Shown one piece after another: positions 53,106 to 62,805 of a stretch of DNA of 64,000 nt (positions within the stretch are counted from its first letter, which is position 1; the number at the start of each line of letters is the position of its first letter). A model generated the notes under the pieces. That model was not told the origin of the DNA. It made no database searches and worked only from the letters and a program-made list of their open reading frames with translations. Made by a program: the position numbers and the translations under genes. The stretch comes from Anabaena cylindrica PCC 7122 (GTDB taxonomy: Bacteria; Cyanobacteriota; Cyanobacteriia; Cyanobacteriales; Nostocaceae): assembly GCF_000317695.1 (NCBI RefSeq), contig NC_019771.1:930001-994000 (forward strand), in the 5' to 3' direction.

Positions 53106-54254
53106 TTATTTTGAATTTCGTTTCATCCTTACTGAATTTGAAAGCCAACCCCGTTGCCAAAAAAAGAATATTAATCCACAGGCAATTATGGCCATTAACC
53201 CCAAGCACAATGGATAGCCCCAATACCAATTCAGTTCAGGCATATTGTATGGAGATTTTTCTGTATTGAAATTCATGCCATAAATTCCAGCTACAAAAGT
53301 TAAGGGAATAAAAATTGATGAAACCACTGTTAGGAACTTCATGATTTCATTCATTTTATTACTAACCGCTGAAAGATAGACATCCATTAATCCAGATGCT
53401 AGTTCTCGGTAAGTTTCGACCATATCCATTACTTGCACTGTATGATCGTAACAATCTCGCAGATAAATTCTTACCTCATCACTAATCAGTTCACTGCTAT
53501 CTCTAATCAAAAAATTAATTGTATCCCGTTGAGGCCAAATTGCTCGACGTAATTGTAGTAATTCTCGTCGGATTTGATATATTTTTTGTAAGGTTTGTGG
53601 AGTAGGCTTGACTATTACTTCTTCTTCTAATTCTTCAATATGCTCTCCATAAAGTTCTAGAATTGGAAAAAATCCATCAATAATTGCGTCTAATAAACAA
53701 TAAGCTAAATAATCTGATCCTTGTTTACGAATTATGCCTTTACCTTTAGTAATTCGCGTTCTTACTCCTTCAAAACAATCATATTTTGGCTCTTCTTGAA
53801 CAGTGAGTAAATAATATTGACCCAAGACTAAACTAACTTGTTCACTATAAAAACCATAGCCTTGTTCTTTTGGTATTACCATGCGAGCAATGATCACTAA
53901 CTGGTCTTCATAATCTTCTATTTTTGGTCGCTCTACCATATTGACAACATCTTCTAAAACAAGAGGATGTAAATCGAAGACTTTACCCAATCTTTCTAAA
54001 ATATCTTGATTACCTAAACCTTGTACATCTACCCAAGAAACAGATTCTGTATCCAAATAATTGGCGCAATCTTCTGGGTTAGTTATTTGTTCACGGATTA
54101 AAGTAGTTTGGTTGTAGTCAATCAAAATAATATTTGGTGGTTCAGCATTTTCATTAATGATGATTGTACCTGGTAAAGTTCCAGGTTGGTGATAGTATGA
54201 CTTGCGGAAAGGTTTGGTTATGACTTTGGGAAGATGATGAATTTTTTTAATCAT
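53106..54254 (-). CDS. corA: magnesium/cobalt transport protein CorA
   Basis: The 382-aa protein is a CorA channel for Mg2+ (also Co2+/Ni2+). The large N-terminal cytoplasmic domain (PLVLEDVVNMVERPKIEDYE; YLLTVQEEPKYDCFEGVRTR) leads through the long stalk helix (AVSNKMNEIMKFLTVVSSIF) to two transmembrane helices. The selectivity signature GMNF lies in FVAGIYGMNFNTEKSPYNMP. The length fits the thermophile-type CorA. Confidence 0.95.
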   Translation of the reverse strand: MIKKIHHLPKVITKPFRKSYYHQPGTLPGTIIINENAEPPNIILIDYNQTTLIREQITNPEDCANYLDTESVSWVDVQGLGNQDILERLGKVFDLHPLVLEDVVNMVERPKIEDYEDQLVIIARMVIPKEQGYGFYSEQVSLVLGQYYLLTVQEEPKYDCFEGVRTRITKGKGIIRKQGSDYLAYCLLDAIIDGFFPILELYGEHIEELEEEVIVKPTPQTLQKIYQIRRELLQLRRAIWPQRDTINFLIRDSSELISDEVRIYLRDCYDHTVQVMDMVETYRELASGLMDVYLSAVSNKMNEIMKFLTVVSSIFIPLTFVAGIYGMNFNTEKSPYNMPELNWYWGYPLCLGLMAIIACGLIFFFWQRGWLSNSVRMKRNSK

Positions 54255-54427
54255 GAAATTTTATTTTGTACAACGGAAGACTCCCAGATTCAAACTTCCC
54301 TAAGTTAGGGTAAATTGGTAAGAGCAATTATCAAATAGAATAGCTTGATTATAAGTATTGTAGGGTGTGTTAGGGAGTACCAAAAAATAAATTATCAATT
54401 TTTTTCGGTGGTGTGTCACACAACTAA

Positions 54428-54448
54428 GGGTTTAGCACTGCTAAACCC
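54428..54448. repeat. GGGTTTAGCA palindrome
   Basis: GGGTTTAGCA (54428-54437) and TGCTAAACCC (54439-54448) form a perfect 10-bp inverted repeat around one base. This is a common dispersed palindrome in Nostocales intergenic DNA. It lies in the 408-bp gap between corA and lepB, which otherwise holds no gene. Confidence 0.6.
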
Positions 54449-54628
54449 CTACATCTATACTACAAATTGGCATATTTTTTAATTGCAAGTCCCTAATGAC
54501 CAAATCCCTTATCAAGGGTTTGGTGCGCTGTTTGCTTTGTACCTAGCTATATCCACTTTACGTGTCTGTAAGCCCGAAGCGCCGGCTACACCAACAAAAA
54601 TCAAATAGTAGTTTTATAATTATTTTCA

Positions 54629-54653
54629 CCGCTATAGCTTATAGCTATAGCGG
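54629..54653. other. perfect palindromic stem-loop after lepB
   Basis: CCGCTATAGCT (54629-54639) pairs perfectly with AGCTATAGCGG (54643-54653) around a TAT loop, 9 bases past the lepB stop on the minus strand. There is no T-run downstream. It may end or stabilise the lepB transcript. Confidence 0.5.
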
Positions 54654-54662
54654 AATGTAGGT

Positions 54663-55316
54663 TTAAGGATTGGAAGTGGGATACAAAGGTGACTTGTCTA
54701 AAGCTCCGATATTATTAAGCGGCCAGAATCTGACTACAGCACGACCAATGATATTTTTCTGAGGAACTAGACCCCAACAACGACCATCATAGCTACTACC
54801 ACGGTTGTCACCTAACACTAAGTATGAATTGGGTGGTATGGTTTCCGGTGTAGCTAAAAAAGGAGGTTGCGGTCCTGATGTGCAAACATCGACAACTGTA
54901 CGCACAGAAGGGGATAAATATTTATTTTCTTGGAGGGGGTTGTTATTAATATAGACTTTGCCATCCCTAAGTTCTACTTTTTCTCCAGGTAAACCAATAA
55001 TTCGCTTAATAAAGGCATCCTGGTACTGTTCTTTTTGTAGTTCCTCAGTTGGTGAAAATACTACTATATCTCCCCGTTCAGGAGTAGCAAATTTGTACTT
55101 CACCTTATCAACAATAATCTTGTCTGCCTTCCATTGGTCTGGTACACCATGCAGTGTCGGTTCCATTGATCCAGAGGGAATCCAACGTGCTTCAGCGACA
55201 AAGGTACGAATTCCTAGAGCAAGAAAGATACTCAAGATAACCGTTTTACCTAGCTCTAAGATCCAGGAGTTATCAGGTTGTTGGCTAGATTTGTTATCAG
55301 ACACTTGATTTTGCAT
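54663..55316 (-). CDS. lepB: signal peptidase I
   Basis: The 217-aa membrane protease cleaves leader peptides on the periplasmic or lumenal side. One N-terminal transmembrane helix (LGKTVILSIFLALGIRTFVA) is followed by the catalytic serine (IPSGSMEPTLHG), the lysine general base (AFIKRIIGLPGEKVELRDGK) and box E (LVLGDNRGSSYDGRCWGLVP). The size is typical for cyanobacterial LepB. It starts divergently to pyrC with 240 bp between them. Confidence 0.96.
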   Translation of the reverse strand: MQNQVSDNKSSQQPDNSWILELGKTVILSIFLALGIRTFVAEARWIPSGSMEPTLHGVPDQWKADKIIVDKVKYKFATPERGDIVVFSPTEELQKEQYQDAFIKRIIGLPGEKVELRDGKVYINNNPLQENKYLSPSVRTVVDVCTSGPQPPFLATPETIPPNSYLVLGDNRGSSYDGRCWGLVPQKNIIGRAVVRFWPLNNIGALDKSPLYPTSNP

Positions 55317-55556
55317 GAAATTACTTAAATTTTACGGTAAGAAGCAAGTACTTAACTCATTGGGGGAGACTTTATTTATTATCTTAACTAGGGAAGTGTA
55401 TTTTCCTAATTAATAATAGTATTTGAGGACTATGTTTCTGTAAAATTTTCGCCAGATAAAGCATTGAGAATAAAGCCTAAAAAAATTTACCTTGGAGATA
55501 TTGGAGATAAATTTATCTATTATCAATGAATATCTATACCTAACGCTGTTAAATCC

Positions 55557-56891
55557 ATGTCATCTCCAAAAAGTTTACTAATTCGCCAAGCACGCCTAAT
55601 TCTACCCAATGGTGAGTTGATGATTGGCGACGTGCTAACGGCTGGACGGCAAATAGTCGAGGTAGGGACTCAAATTACTGGTACTACATCAACTCAAGAA
55701 ATTGACGCACGAGGGTTAACTTTGTTGCCTGGGGTAATCGATCCACAGGTACATTTCCGGGAACCGGGACTAGAACACAAGGAAGACTTGTTTACTGCTA
55801 GTTGTGCTTGTGCTAAGGGGGGAGTGACCTCCTTTTTAGAAATGCCTAATACAAAGCCTTTGACAATTAGCCAGTCAGCTTTGGATGATAAGCTACGACG
55901 GGCTGCCGATAAGTGCTTAGTTAATTATGGCTTTTTTATTGGGGCGACGGCTGATAATTTAGCCGAATTACTTTCGGCAAAGCCGACACCAGGAATTAAG
56001 ATTTTTATGGGGTCGATGCATGGGCAGTTGCTGGTTGATCAAGAAGGTCTGCTAGAGGCGATTTTTGCCCAGGGCGATCGCTTAATTGCTGTTCATGCTG
56101 AAGATCAAGAGAGAATTAAGCAACGCCGTCTAGAGTTTGCGGGGATTGATGATCCTGCTGTTCATTCGCAAATTCAGGATAATCAAGCTGCACTGTTAGC
56201 AACCCAACTGGCATTAAAACTTTCTAAAAAATACCAACGACGGTTACATATTCTACATATGTCAACGGCTGAGGAGGCAGAGTTACTGCGTGAGGATAAA
56301 CCAAGTTGGGTAACGGCGGAGGTGACACCACAACATTTGTTGTTAAATACGAGTGCCTATGAAACCATTGGGAGTTTAGCGCAGATGAATCCACCATTGC
56401 GATCGCCCCACGATAATGAAATACTGTGGCAAGCTTTACGTGATGGCATCATTGACTTCATCGCCACAGACCACGCACCACACACCTTAGAAGAAAAAGC
56501 TCAACCTTACCCCAATACTCCTTCAGGAATGCCTGGTGTAGAAACTTCCCTACCTTTAATGTTAACTGCGGCAATGGAAGGAAAATGTACTGTTGCTCAA
56601 GTTGCTAATTGGATGTCTAAGGCTGTGGCTGTGGCTTATGGTATTCCCAATAAGGGAGAAATTACCCCTGGTTACGATGCTGATTTAGTGCTGGTAGATT
56701 TAAACAACTACCGTGAAGTTAAACGTGAAGAAGTTTTAAGCAAGTGCGGTTGGAATTCCTTTGAAGGATGGAACCTGACAGGTTGGCCTGTCACAACAAT
56801 TGTCGGCGGAGAGATTGTCTATGACAAAGGCCAGGTAAATACGGAAATTCGCGGCCAAGCTTTAACATTCTTGTCAAAACATGATCACTGA
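55557..56891 (+). CDS. pyrC: dihydroorotase
   Basis: The 444-aa enzyme closes carbamoyl-aspartate to dihydroorotate in pyrimidine synthesis. It is the type I (bacterial/CAD-like) form: metal-binding histidines in PQVHFREPGLEHKEDLFTAS, then MPNTKP, the histidine in RLHILHMSTAEEAELL, and the catalytic aspartate in IDFIATDHAPHTLEEKAQPY. The end (GWNLTGWPVTTIVGGEIVYD) is typical. No pyr gene neighbours are present, as is usual in cyanobacteria. Confidence 0.95.
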   Translation: MSSPKSLLIRQARLILPNGELMIGDVLTAGRQIVEVGTQITGTTSTQEIDARGLTLLPGVIDPQVHFREPGLEHKEDLFTASCACAKGGVTSFLEMPNTKPLTISQSALDDKLRRAADKCLVNYGFFIGATADNLAELLSAKPTPGIKIFMGSMHGQLLVDQEGLLEAIFAQGDRLIAVHAEDQERIKQRRLEFAGIDDPAVHSQIQDNQAALLATQLALKLSKKYQRRLHILHMSTAEEAELLREDKPSWVTAEVTPQHLLLNTSAYETIGSLAQMNPPLRSPHDNEILWQALRDGIIDFIATDHAPHTLEEKAQPYPNTPSGMPGVETSLPLMLTAAMEGKCTVAQVANWMSKAVAVAYGIPNKGEITPGYDADLVLVDLNNYREVKREEVLSKCGWNSFEGWNLTGWPVTTIVGGEIVYDKGQVNTEIRGQALTFLSKHDH

Positions 56892-56967
56892 TTTAACGGA
56901 TTTAAGGATTTCACGGAATGAATGAGTTAATACTCTTTTAACGGATTTAAGATTTTTACGGAATGAA
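56892..56967. repeat. tandem pair of TTTAACGGATTTAAG repeats after pyrC
   Basis: Two 31-base units with about 90% identity start at 56892 and 56937 (both read TTTAACGGATTTAA, then ACGGAATGAA). They fill the space between convergent pyrC and tsaE. A related phrase (AATCCTGTAAATCC) occurs at 51745. Confidence 0.65.
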
Positions 56968-56991
56968 GAATTTTTTCGTAAATGAAAGGAT

Positions 56992-57462
56992 TTAAATCCC
57001 TGTCTGAAACTGTTTTATCAATGGATTTAGCGTACAATTCACAGGGGTGATTTCTGCTTGACGAGTGCCATTTTCACCATAGGTTAAAGATACTTTTAAA
57101 TAACTATCTGGTAGATATGGCATTCGTTCAGCCCATTCAATAGCGACAATTCCCGGTACAACGTCCATGCCTTCCCAGTAACTTTCTAAATTCAAGCTTG
57201 TCACTTCTTGAGGTTCTAGGCGATACAAATCTAGATGGTAAAGGGGAATGCGTCCTTCAATGTATTCGTTAATCAGAGTGAAAGTAGGACTGACAATAGA
57301 TTCAGTTATTCCTAAACCCTTACCAATACCCTGGACTAAGGTAGTTTTACCTGCACCTAAATCACCTTCTAGTAAAATGACACTGCCAGCAGTCAGGTTT
57401 TCCCCAATGGTAATACCTAATTTCTGTGTTGCCTCTGTATTAGAAAGGAAAATTTTAGTCAT
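56992..57462 (-). CDS. tsaE: tRNA threonylcarbamoyladenosine biosynthesis ATPase TsaE
   Basis: The 156-aa ATPase works with TsaB and TsaD to make t6A at position 37 of ANN-decoding tRNAs. The P-loop is LLEGDLGAGKTTLVQGIGKG and is followed by SPTFTLINEY and the HLDLYRLEPQEV segment; all are family hallmarks. I chose ATG 57462. A longer frame exists to 57600, but those 46 residues translate the heptamer repeats just upstream. Confidence 0.94.
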   Translation of the reverse strand: MTKIFLSNTEATQKLGITIGENLTAGSVILLEGDLGAGKTTLVQGIGKGLGITESIVSPTFTLINEYIEGRIPLYHLDLYRLEPQEVTSLNLESYWEGMDVVPGIVAIEWAERMPYLPDSYLKVSLTYGENGTRQAEITPVNCTLNPLIKQFQTGI

Positions 57463-57577
<115 letters not shown>

Positions 57578-58951
57578 TCACTTCCCGTGATGCGCCCCAC
57601 TGTACCATTTCAGTAAAACCTTAGCTAGTTTTTGCGGGTCGTGGCGAACTGCACCATTTTCATCTTCATAGATGATATTAGCGGGGATAATACGCCGACC
57701 TAATTGGCTGATCACTTCACGATCTAAGAAAACCGGATGAGAATTTTGTTGGGCATAGCGGATAAGTGCTTGGGCAGAGGGTGTTTTTTTATGTACTAAT
57801 ACGGCATCAAAAAGCCTTCTGTTACCACAAGCGGCATCTATAGCTTGAATGTGTTCGCCAACTGTGTAACTGTCAGTTTCTCCTGGTTGGGTCATGATAT
57901 TGCAAATATAGATGCGGGGAATATTTTTTTCTGCGATCGCATCCGCAATTTCTGGAACTAACATATTCGGTATTAAGCTAGTATAAAGACTACCCGGCCC
58001 AATAATAATATAATCAGCTTCTTTAATCGCCTTAATTGCTGCGGGTAAGGCTGGTGGATTTTCAGGAATACAGCCAATTCTGACAATTTTGCCCCCAGCT
58101 TTAGGAATGCTAGACTCCCCTTCAATCCGGCGACCATCTGTCAATTCTGCCCAGAGACGCACATCGCTGAGGGTTGCAGGTAAAACTTGTCCTCTCACCG
58201 CCAGTACTTTAGAACTAGCAGCAACAGCCTGTTCCAAATCTCCAGTAATATCGGTCATGGCAGTTAAAAACAAATTGCCAAAACTGTGACCTGTCAAACC
58301 ATCCCCAGCCCGAAACCGATATTGAAATAATTCTGTTAATAACTTTTCCTCATCTGCTAGTGCAGCCAAGCAGTTACGAATATCCCCAGGAGGTAAAACA
58401 CCAAATTCCTGGCGCAATCTGCCAGAAGAACCACCATCATCAGCTACGGTAACAATGGCAGTAATATTAGCACTATAGGTTTTTAAGCCTCTGAGTAAAG
58501 TAGAAAGTCCAGTACCACCACCAACTACGACAATTTTGGGACCCCGGTACAAGCGACGATGGGCTAACAGCACATCTATCAGTTCTTCGTCATCTCCTTG
58601 TGGTCTTAAAACTTCAGTAATTGAACCCACTGTGCGGGATTGTCCCCACAACACCAACAGCACACCGAATAGTAAAACTAAGGGACCGCTGATGTAATTG
58701 GGTAAAATATTGGCGAGGAATCCCAGAAAACCCCTCAGCAATTCTATTCCCCAAAAAATGGGGGTTAGCTTAATCCAAATAGCCAACCCCAAACTCGCCA
58801 AAAAAACACCCCCAATACTTATAAAAAACCAGCGTTTCACCGATATTCCAGGGGATAGCCACTTAAACCACTGGTTAACCCGATGGGAAGTGCGGCTGTG
58901 TGACTGTAGTTGTAGGGCATTGAGGGCTTGTCTGAGAAAACCGATTGACAT
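57578..58951 (-). CDS. YvcK/CofD-like (UPF0052) gluconeogenesis factor
   Basis: The 457-aa protein has two N-terminal transmembrane helices (WFFISIGGVFLASLGLAIWI; NYISGPLVLLFGVLLVLWGQ) and then a CofD-like domain. The domain is marked by KIVVVGGGTGLSTLLRGLKT, TVADDGGSSGRLRQEFGVLP, PPGDIRNCLAALAD and YIIIGPGSLYTSLIPNMLVP. YvcK homologues bind UDP-sugars and affect cell wall and carbon flux; the enzymatic activity is uncertain. ATG 58951 is preferred to a TTG at 58975. The membrane-bound form is common in cyanobacteria. Confidence 0.9.
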   Translation of the reverse strand: MSIGFLRQALNALQLQSHSRTSHRVNQWFKWLSPGISVKRWFFISIGGVFLASLGLAIWIKLTPIFWGIELLRGFLGFLANILPNYISGPLVLLFGVLLVLWGQSRTVGSITEVLRPQGDDEELIDVLLAHRRLYRGPKIVVVGGGTGLSTLLRGLKTYSANITAIVTVADDGGSSGRLRQEFGVLPPGDIRNCLAALADEEKLLTELFQYRFRAGDGLTGHSFGNLFLTAMTDITGDLEQAVAASSKVLAVRGQVLPATLSDVRLWAELTDGRRIEGESSIPKAGGKIVRIGCIPENPPALPAAIKAIKEADYIIIGPGSLYTSLIPNMLVPEIADAIAEKNIPRIYICNIMTQPGETDSYTVGEHIQAIDAACGNRRLFDAVLVHKKTPSAQALIRYAQQNSHPVFLDREVISQLGRRIIPANIIYEDENGAVRHDPQKLAKVLLKWYSGAHHGK

Positions 58952-59220
58952 ACCTAATAGGGAACAGTGGTACAAACAATGTTTAACAGAAAATGTACAC
59001 TACCTGGTTTCAAGACCAAGGGTGGAACCATGATATTTTTCAATTCCTTTATATTTGGAGCAGATTCTTAAAGTTGTTAATATTACCTGTTGTGTCAGTT
59101 GAAGATTTTCTATTTGGGCTTGGTAATACCATCTGTGGGGATGTTTCATGAAATGGGAAACATTTTCACTGGTAATTATTTTGTATGTAAAGACACTCTG
59201 TATTTGTGAAAATGAATTTT

Positions 59221-59712
59221 ATGGAAAAGCGAATTTTAGGATTAGATCCAGGACTAGCAACTTTAGGATTTGGGGCAATTACTTGGCAACAAAGTCAAGG
59301 TAAAGTACAAGACACGACAGTAAAAATGATCGATTTTGGTGTGATTCGCACTTTTTCTAATACTGAAATGACACAGCGGTTATGTATTTTATATGACGAT
59401 TTACACACCCTGATGAAGGAGTTGCAGCCAGATTTGGTGGCAATTGAAAAATTATTCTTCTATCGTATGTCAAGTACTATTGTTGTTGCACAGGCTAGGG
59501 GCGTACTTATGTTGGTTTTGGGACAGTGCAAGCTTCCTTATGTAGAATTTACCCCTGCCCAAATTAAGCAAGCTTTAACAAATTATGGTAATGCAGATAA
59601 GGCAGAAGTCCAAGATGCCGTAGCGAGAGAGTTAGATTTAGATGAAATTCCCAAACCTGATGATGCCGCAGATGCTTTAGCGGTGGCGTTAACTGCTTCG
59701 TTTCAGTTGTAA
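59221..59712 (+). CDS. ruvC: Holliday junction endonuclease RuvC
   Basis: The 163-aa endonuclease resolves four-way junctions with RuvAB. Catalytic acids are in RILGLDPGLATLGFG (Asp), LVAIEKLFFYRMSSTIVVAQ (Glu), and DDAADALAVALTA (two Asp). ATG 59221 gives the family start; GTG 59206 and ATG 59212 are in-frame alternatives. There is no clear ribosome site. It stands alone here. Confidence 0.94.
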   Translation: MEKRILGLDPGLATLGFGAITWQQSQGKVQDTTVKMIDFGVIRTFSNTEMTQRLCILYDDLHTLMKELQPDLVAIEKLFFYRMSSTIVVAQARGVLMLVLGQCKLPYVEFTPAQIKQALTNYGNADKAEVQDAVARELDLDEIPKPDDAADALAVALTASFQL

Positions 59713-59770
59713 TTTTTGTAAAAAGAGAATAATTAACTGAACTGGAGAATAATTAATTAAATTAGCCTAA

Positions 59771-59869
59771 ACTCCAGGTTATCATATCTTACAAGAAATT
59801 AATGGAAGGTATGATTTTGAAGTTCCTCTGTTAAAGCAATGGGTGAGAGAGAGGGCAGTAAAAAGCTGA
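59771..59869 (+). pseudogene. C-terminal fragment of an ATPase-like gene
   Basis: Between TAA 59768 and TGA 59867 the plus strand encodes TPGYHILQEINGRYDFEVPL followed by LKQWVRERAVKS. The YDFEVPLLKQWVRE pattern resembles the winged-helix end of AAA/NACHT-type ATPases. No upstream part exists, so it is a relic. The rest of the 348-bp gap shows nothing convincing. Confidence 0.35.
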
Positions 59870-60060
59870 TTGCTGTAAATTTCTTTCCATGAACTTACGC
59901 CACCTCAACAATAGAAACTAATTTTCCATCATCATCAGCTTTCATAAAATCTGAGTTTCCAACTTTATTCTTTTTGTACAGTTGGAACAAAGTAAAATAG
60001 TGGTGATAGCATATTAAAATTGTGAATGTAGCTTGAGAAAACATTAAAAGACTTACATCC

Positions 60061-60387
60061 ATGACACTCAAAGAGTTAGAACAACAACTTCTTGCCCTCA
60101 AACCTAGTGAAAAAGTCCAGGCTATACAGTTACTTGCTCAAAGTCTGGGTAGCAATTGGCAAGGAATTGAGAAAACCTCTAGAGTCTGTGGTGGAGAGGC
60201 TTGCATTGCTAATACTCGTATTTCTGTCTGGGTATTAGTGGAAGCTCGACGACTTGGATATACTGATGTTGACCTTTTAACCAGCTATCCCACCATTTCA
60301 GCTACAGATTTAGCTCATGCTTGGGTATATGCAGAAGCTCATGCTGATGAAATCGAATTGGCAATTGAGCGTAATGAGGCGGCGTAG
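60061..60387 (+). CDS. DUF433 family antitoxin-like protein
   Basis: The 108-aa protein has a short helical lead (LKELEQQLLALKPSEKVQAI) and then the DUF433 pattern TSRVCGGEACIANTRISVWV, LVEARRLGYTDVDLLTSYPT and DLAHAWVYAEAHADEIELAI. It is the usual partner of DUF5615 proteins and probably acts as DNA-binding antitoxin. Three bases separate it from the downstream toxin-like gene. Confidence 0.88.
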   Translation: MTLKELEQQLLALKPSEKVQAIQLLAQSLGSNWQGIEKTSRVCGGEACIANTRISVWVLVEARRLGYTDVDLLTSYPTISATDLAHAWVYAEAHADEIELAIERNEAA

Positions 60388-60390
60388 TCA

Positions 60391-60705
60391 ATGGCACGTT
60401 TTTACGCAGATGAACAGTTTCCTTTTCCAGTGGTGGAATTATTACGGAATTTGGGGCATGATGTTTTGACAGTTCAAGAAGCTGAAAAAGCAGAACAAAG
60501 AATACCTGATGATGAAGTATTAGCATTTGCCATCAGTCAAAAACGGGCGGTATTAACTATTAATAAATATGATTTTATCCGGTTGCATCGTCGTGATGAT
60601 GATCACTTTGGAATTGTTGTTTGCAGCAATAATCGTAACTGGGAACAATTTGCAGCACGGATTGATGACGCTGTAACATCAGAAGCATCATTAAGAAAAA
60701 ACTAA
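60391..60705 (+). CDS. DUF5615 PIN-like toxin homologue
   Basis: The 104-aa protein keeps the PIN-like acidic set better than its 26.6-kb counterpart: FYADEQFPFPVVELLRNLGH at the N-terminus, PDDEVLAFAISQKRAVLTIN in the middle and KYDFIRLHRRDDDHFGIVVC after it. Family members are predicted RNases. It is coupled to the DUF433 gene and is probably cotranscribed with it. Confidence 0.87.
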   Translation: MARFYADEQFPFPVVELLRNLGHDVLTVQEAEKAEQRIPDDEVLAFAISQKRAVLTINKYDFIRLHRRDDDHFGIVVCSNNRNWEQFAARIDDAVTSEASLRKN

Positions 60706-60846
60706 TTCGTGTGGTACGTCCAGTTACTTAAAAAAACTAAAAATTTGCCTCCCTGACAAGTTAAGGCTGTACGTCTTGTGTCAAAATGTGACAATATTGG
60801 AAGAACAATAGCTTCTTCGCCTCAGCTAGAAGCCTTGTTGTCTCTA

Positions 60847-62805
60847 CTATTGTGGCTGCTTCATATATCTTTCCTGTCCTTGGGAATTATAGAGAACTAG
60901 ACGCAGGTTAGCATTGTCACTAATTACTCCTAAAGCTTCTCTCAGGCTTTGGAAGTGAGTTTGTAAATCAGGATTATCACTTTGTAGTGTTTGGTCATAT
61001 TCTGGGGTTAAGCGGACGCTGATACCTTGGTTATCTATAATAAAAGTACAGAACCGCATTCCGTTAACACAGGTATTGCCCAGATCAGTACGAGTTTGGG
61101 CCAAATTACCATAGAGTTGCTGTTTTTGTTGTGCCGCTACTAGAGCAGTTGAAGAAGTTTGAATTAGAGATTGTGCTTGATTGTAGTTAAAGTTATCTTG
61201 GTTAATTTGTCGAGCCGTCTGACCTGCTTGCTGCCAAGATGCTACTGCTGCCTGCCATTGATTTTTTTGCTCAAAGACTTTGGCTTGATTAGCCATATTA
61301 ATAGCTTGTTGATAGAGTGTGGCTGCACGCATTTCTTTTCTAGAGCGATCGCGTGCCAAGATAAATTTGGGTTGATAATCCGTTAGCAGGTTTTGTGCTT
61401 CCTGATATCCTGTACTCTTTGCAGGGATACTTCTCAAGGCATTAATAGCTCCTTGCCAAGCCGATTCTACCCTTTGCCAATCATTACCTGATTTAGCCTT
61501 TGTTTCGCGCTGGATGGCTGAGTCAGCTATGGTTTTAGCTGTGTCTAGTTTTTTCAGCCATGTTTCCTCCTGGAGTAACTGCTGATTTAATGTTTGTAAA
61601 TTGCGTTGATAATTTGGCAACTTTGCCTTTACTAGCCCATAGAGTTGATTTTCTGGTTTGATAGGCTCTAGTGGTGCGATCGCTTGCCGCCATAAGCTTT
61701 GTCTGGTGCGTAGTTCTTCTAGGCTATTGGCTGGAGTTTTAGTTTTTTGCTCGGCCACAGATCCGGCCTGTAAAGCTTTTACCACTAGGTTAATTTTTGT
61801 GGACTGCTCAGAAAAACTTGTACTCAGTTCCTGCGCTTGCTGGTGACGAGGCGACCATTGAGGAATTATTTTTAGATCAGAAATCACTGTATCTAATTTC
61901 TGTTGTACTGCTAATAATTCCTGCTCAGATTTAGCACGACGCATCAATTGCTCAGACTCACTTTTAAATTGCTCGGCAGTTTGTAATTCTTGACACTGCC
62001 CAATCACGCAAGAACGAGTTAAAAAGAAAGCACCACCACCAAAAATCACTGTCACCCCCAATACTGCACCTAAAAGGATGGGTAAAGGTGGAAGAGATAG
62101 GTTTCTACTCTTAGATAAATTTTGTCCATCTGCAAAGGGATCAAACTTTTCTGCTTCTAATGACTCATTCTCACTATCATCCAGAAATGATGTATCTGAG
62201 CCAAATGATGTATCTGAACTGAATGATGTATTTGAACTGAATGATGTGTCTGAACTGAATGATGTATCTGAACTGAATGATGTATCTGAACTAAATGATG
62301 TGTCTGAACTGAATGATGTATCTAATACGTAGTTGTCCGCTTCTGAAATATCATCATCTATATTCGATGAGCTAAGTAATGTTTCTGTTGTATAGTCTTC
62401 CTGTACACTATATGCAGAGTCAGGAAAATGTGGTGGAAAAATTAGATAGCTGTTACTATCCATTTCTTCTTGACTAGAATTTTTCTGATATTCCTCTCTA
62501 TCCTTTGCCTTTACTATTATGGAATGTTTGGCGTAAGGGAGTTTTTCTCCTGAAACTCTGATATAAAATTGCACCCTTTGTGAATCATATTGAGATTGCC
62601 AGTGGAGTGTTTCTTCAAGTACCGCCAATACTTGATCCGTATCAATTGCCACATTGAAAGGATGTTGAGTTAAAATCATCAGTTCGTCATTTTGGACAGC
62701 ACATTTAACCTGTAAGACTTCGCCAGATGTAATTTCCAGTAGTAATTGTTCTTGCAGAATACTGGATAGAAGCTGTAAATCTTCTTTTTGGAATGCTACT
62801 TTCAT
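60847..62805 (-). CDS. large single-span membrane protein with hexapeptide repeats
   Basis: The 652-aa protein has an N-terminal soluble domain (residues 1-110) and an acidic Ser-rich linker. Eight hexapeptides of the form DTSFSS follow (residues 162-209), then one transmembrane helix (residues about 242-264, LLGAVLGVTVIFGGGAFFLT). The remaining 380 residues are a helical tail with periodic Trp/Gln motifs (WRQAIAPLEPIKPENQLYGL; WQRVESAWQGAINALRSIPA; WQAAVASWQQAGQTARQINQ). Its end (GMRFCTFIIDNQGISVRLTP) looks globular. Function is unknown; a surface or envelope role is inference. Confidence 0.7.
   Translation of the reverse strand: MKVAFQKEDLQLLSSILQEQLLLEITSGEVLQVKCAVQNDELMILTQHPFNVAIDTDQVLAVLEETLHWQSQYDSQRVQFYIRVSGEKLPYAKHSIIVKAKDREEYQKNSSQEEMDSNSYLIFPPHFPDSAYSVQEDYTTETLLSSSNIDDDISEADNYVLDTSFSSDTSFSSDTSFSSDTSFSSDTSFSSNTSFSSDTSFGSDTSFLDDSENESLEAEKFDPFADGQNLSKSRNLSLPPLPILLGAVLGVTVIFGGGAFFLTRSCVIGQCQELQTAEQFKSESEQLMRRAKSEQELLAVQQKLDTVISDLKIIPQWSPRHQQAQELSTSFSEQSTKINLVVKALQAGSVAEQKTKTPANSLEELRTRQSLWRQAIAPLEPIKPENQLYGLVKAKLPNYQRNLQTLNQQLLQEETWLKKLDTAKTIADSAIQRETKAKSGNDWQRVESAWQGAINALRSIPAKSTGYQEAQNLLTDYQPKFILARDRSRKEMRAATLYQQAINMANQAKVFEQKNQWQAAVASWQQAGQTARQINQDNFNYNQAQSLIQTSSTALVAAQQKQQLYGNLAQTRTDLGNTCVNGMRFCTFIIDNQGISVRLTPEYDQTLQSDNPDLQTHFQSLREALGVISDNANLRLVLYNSQGQERYMKQPQ
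62179..62322. repeat. 18-bp tandem repeat coding for DTSFSS
   Basis: Eight 18-base units, minus-strand sense, encode DTSFSS with variants NTSFSS, DTSFGS and DTSFLD. The copies are nearly identical at the nucleotide level, suggesting recent expansion and possible length variation. Confidence 0.85.

Noticed and set aside
59895..60101. Minus-strand ORF of 68 codons (ending KADDDGKLVSIVEVA)
   Set aside because: Its start overlaps the intact DUF433 gene on the other strand and only the last 25 residues look protein-like; possibly a remnant but not supportable as a gene.
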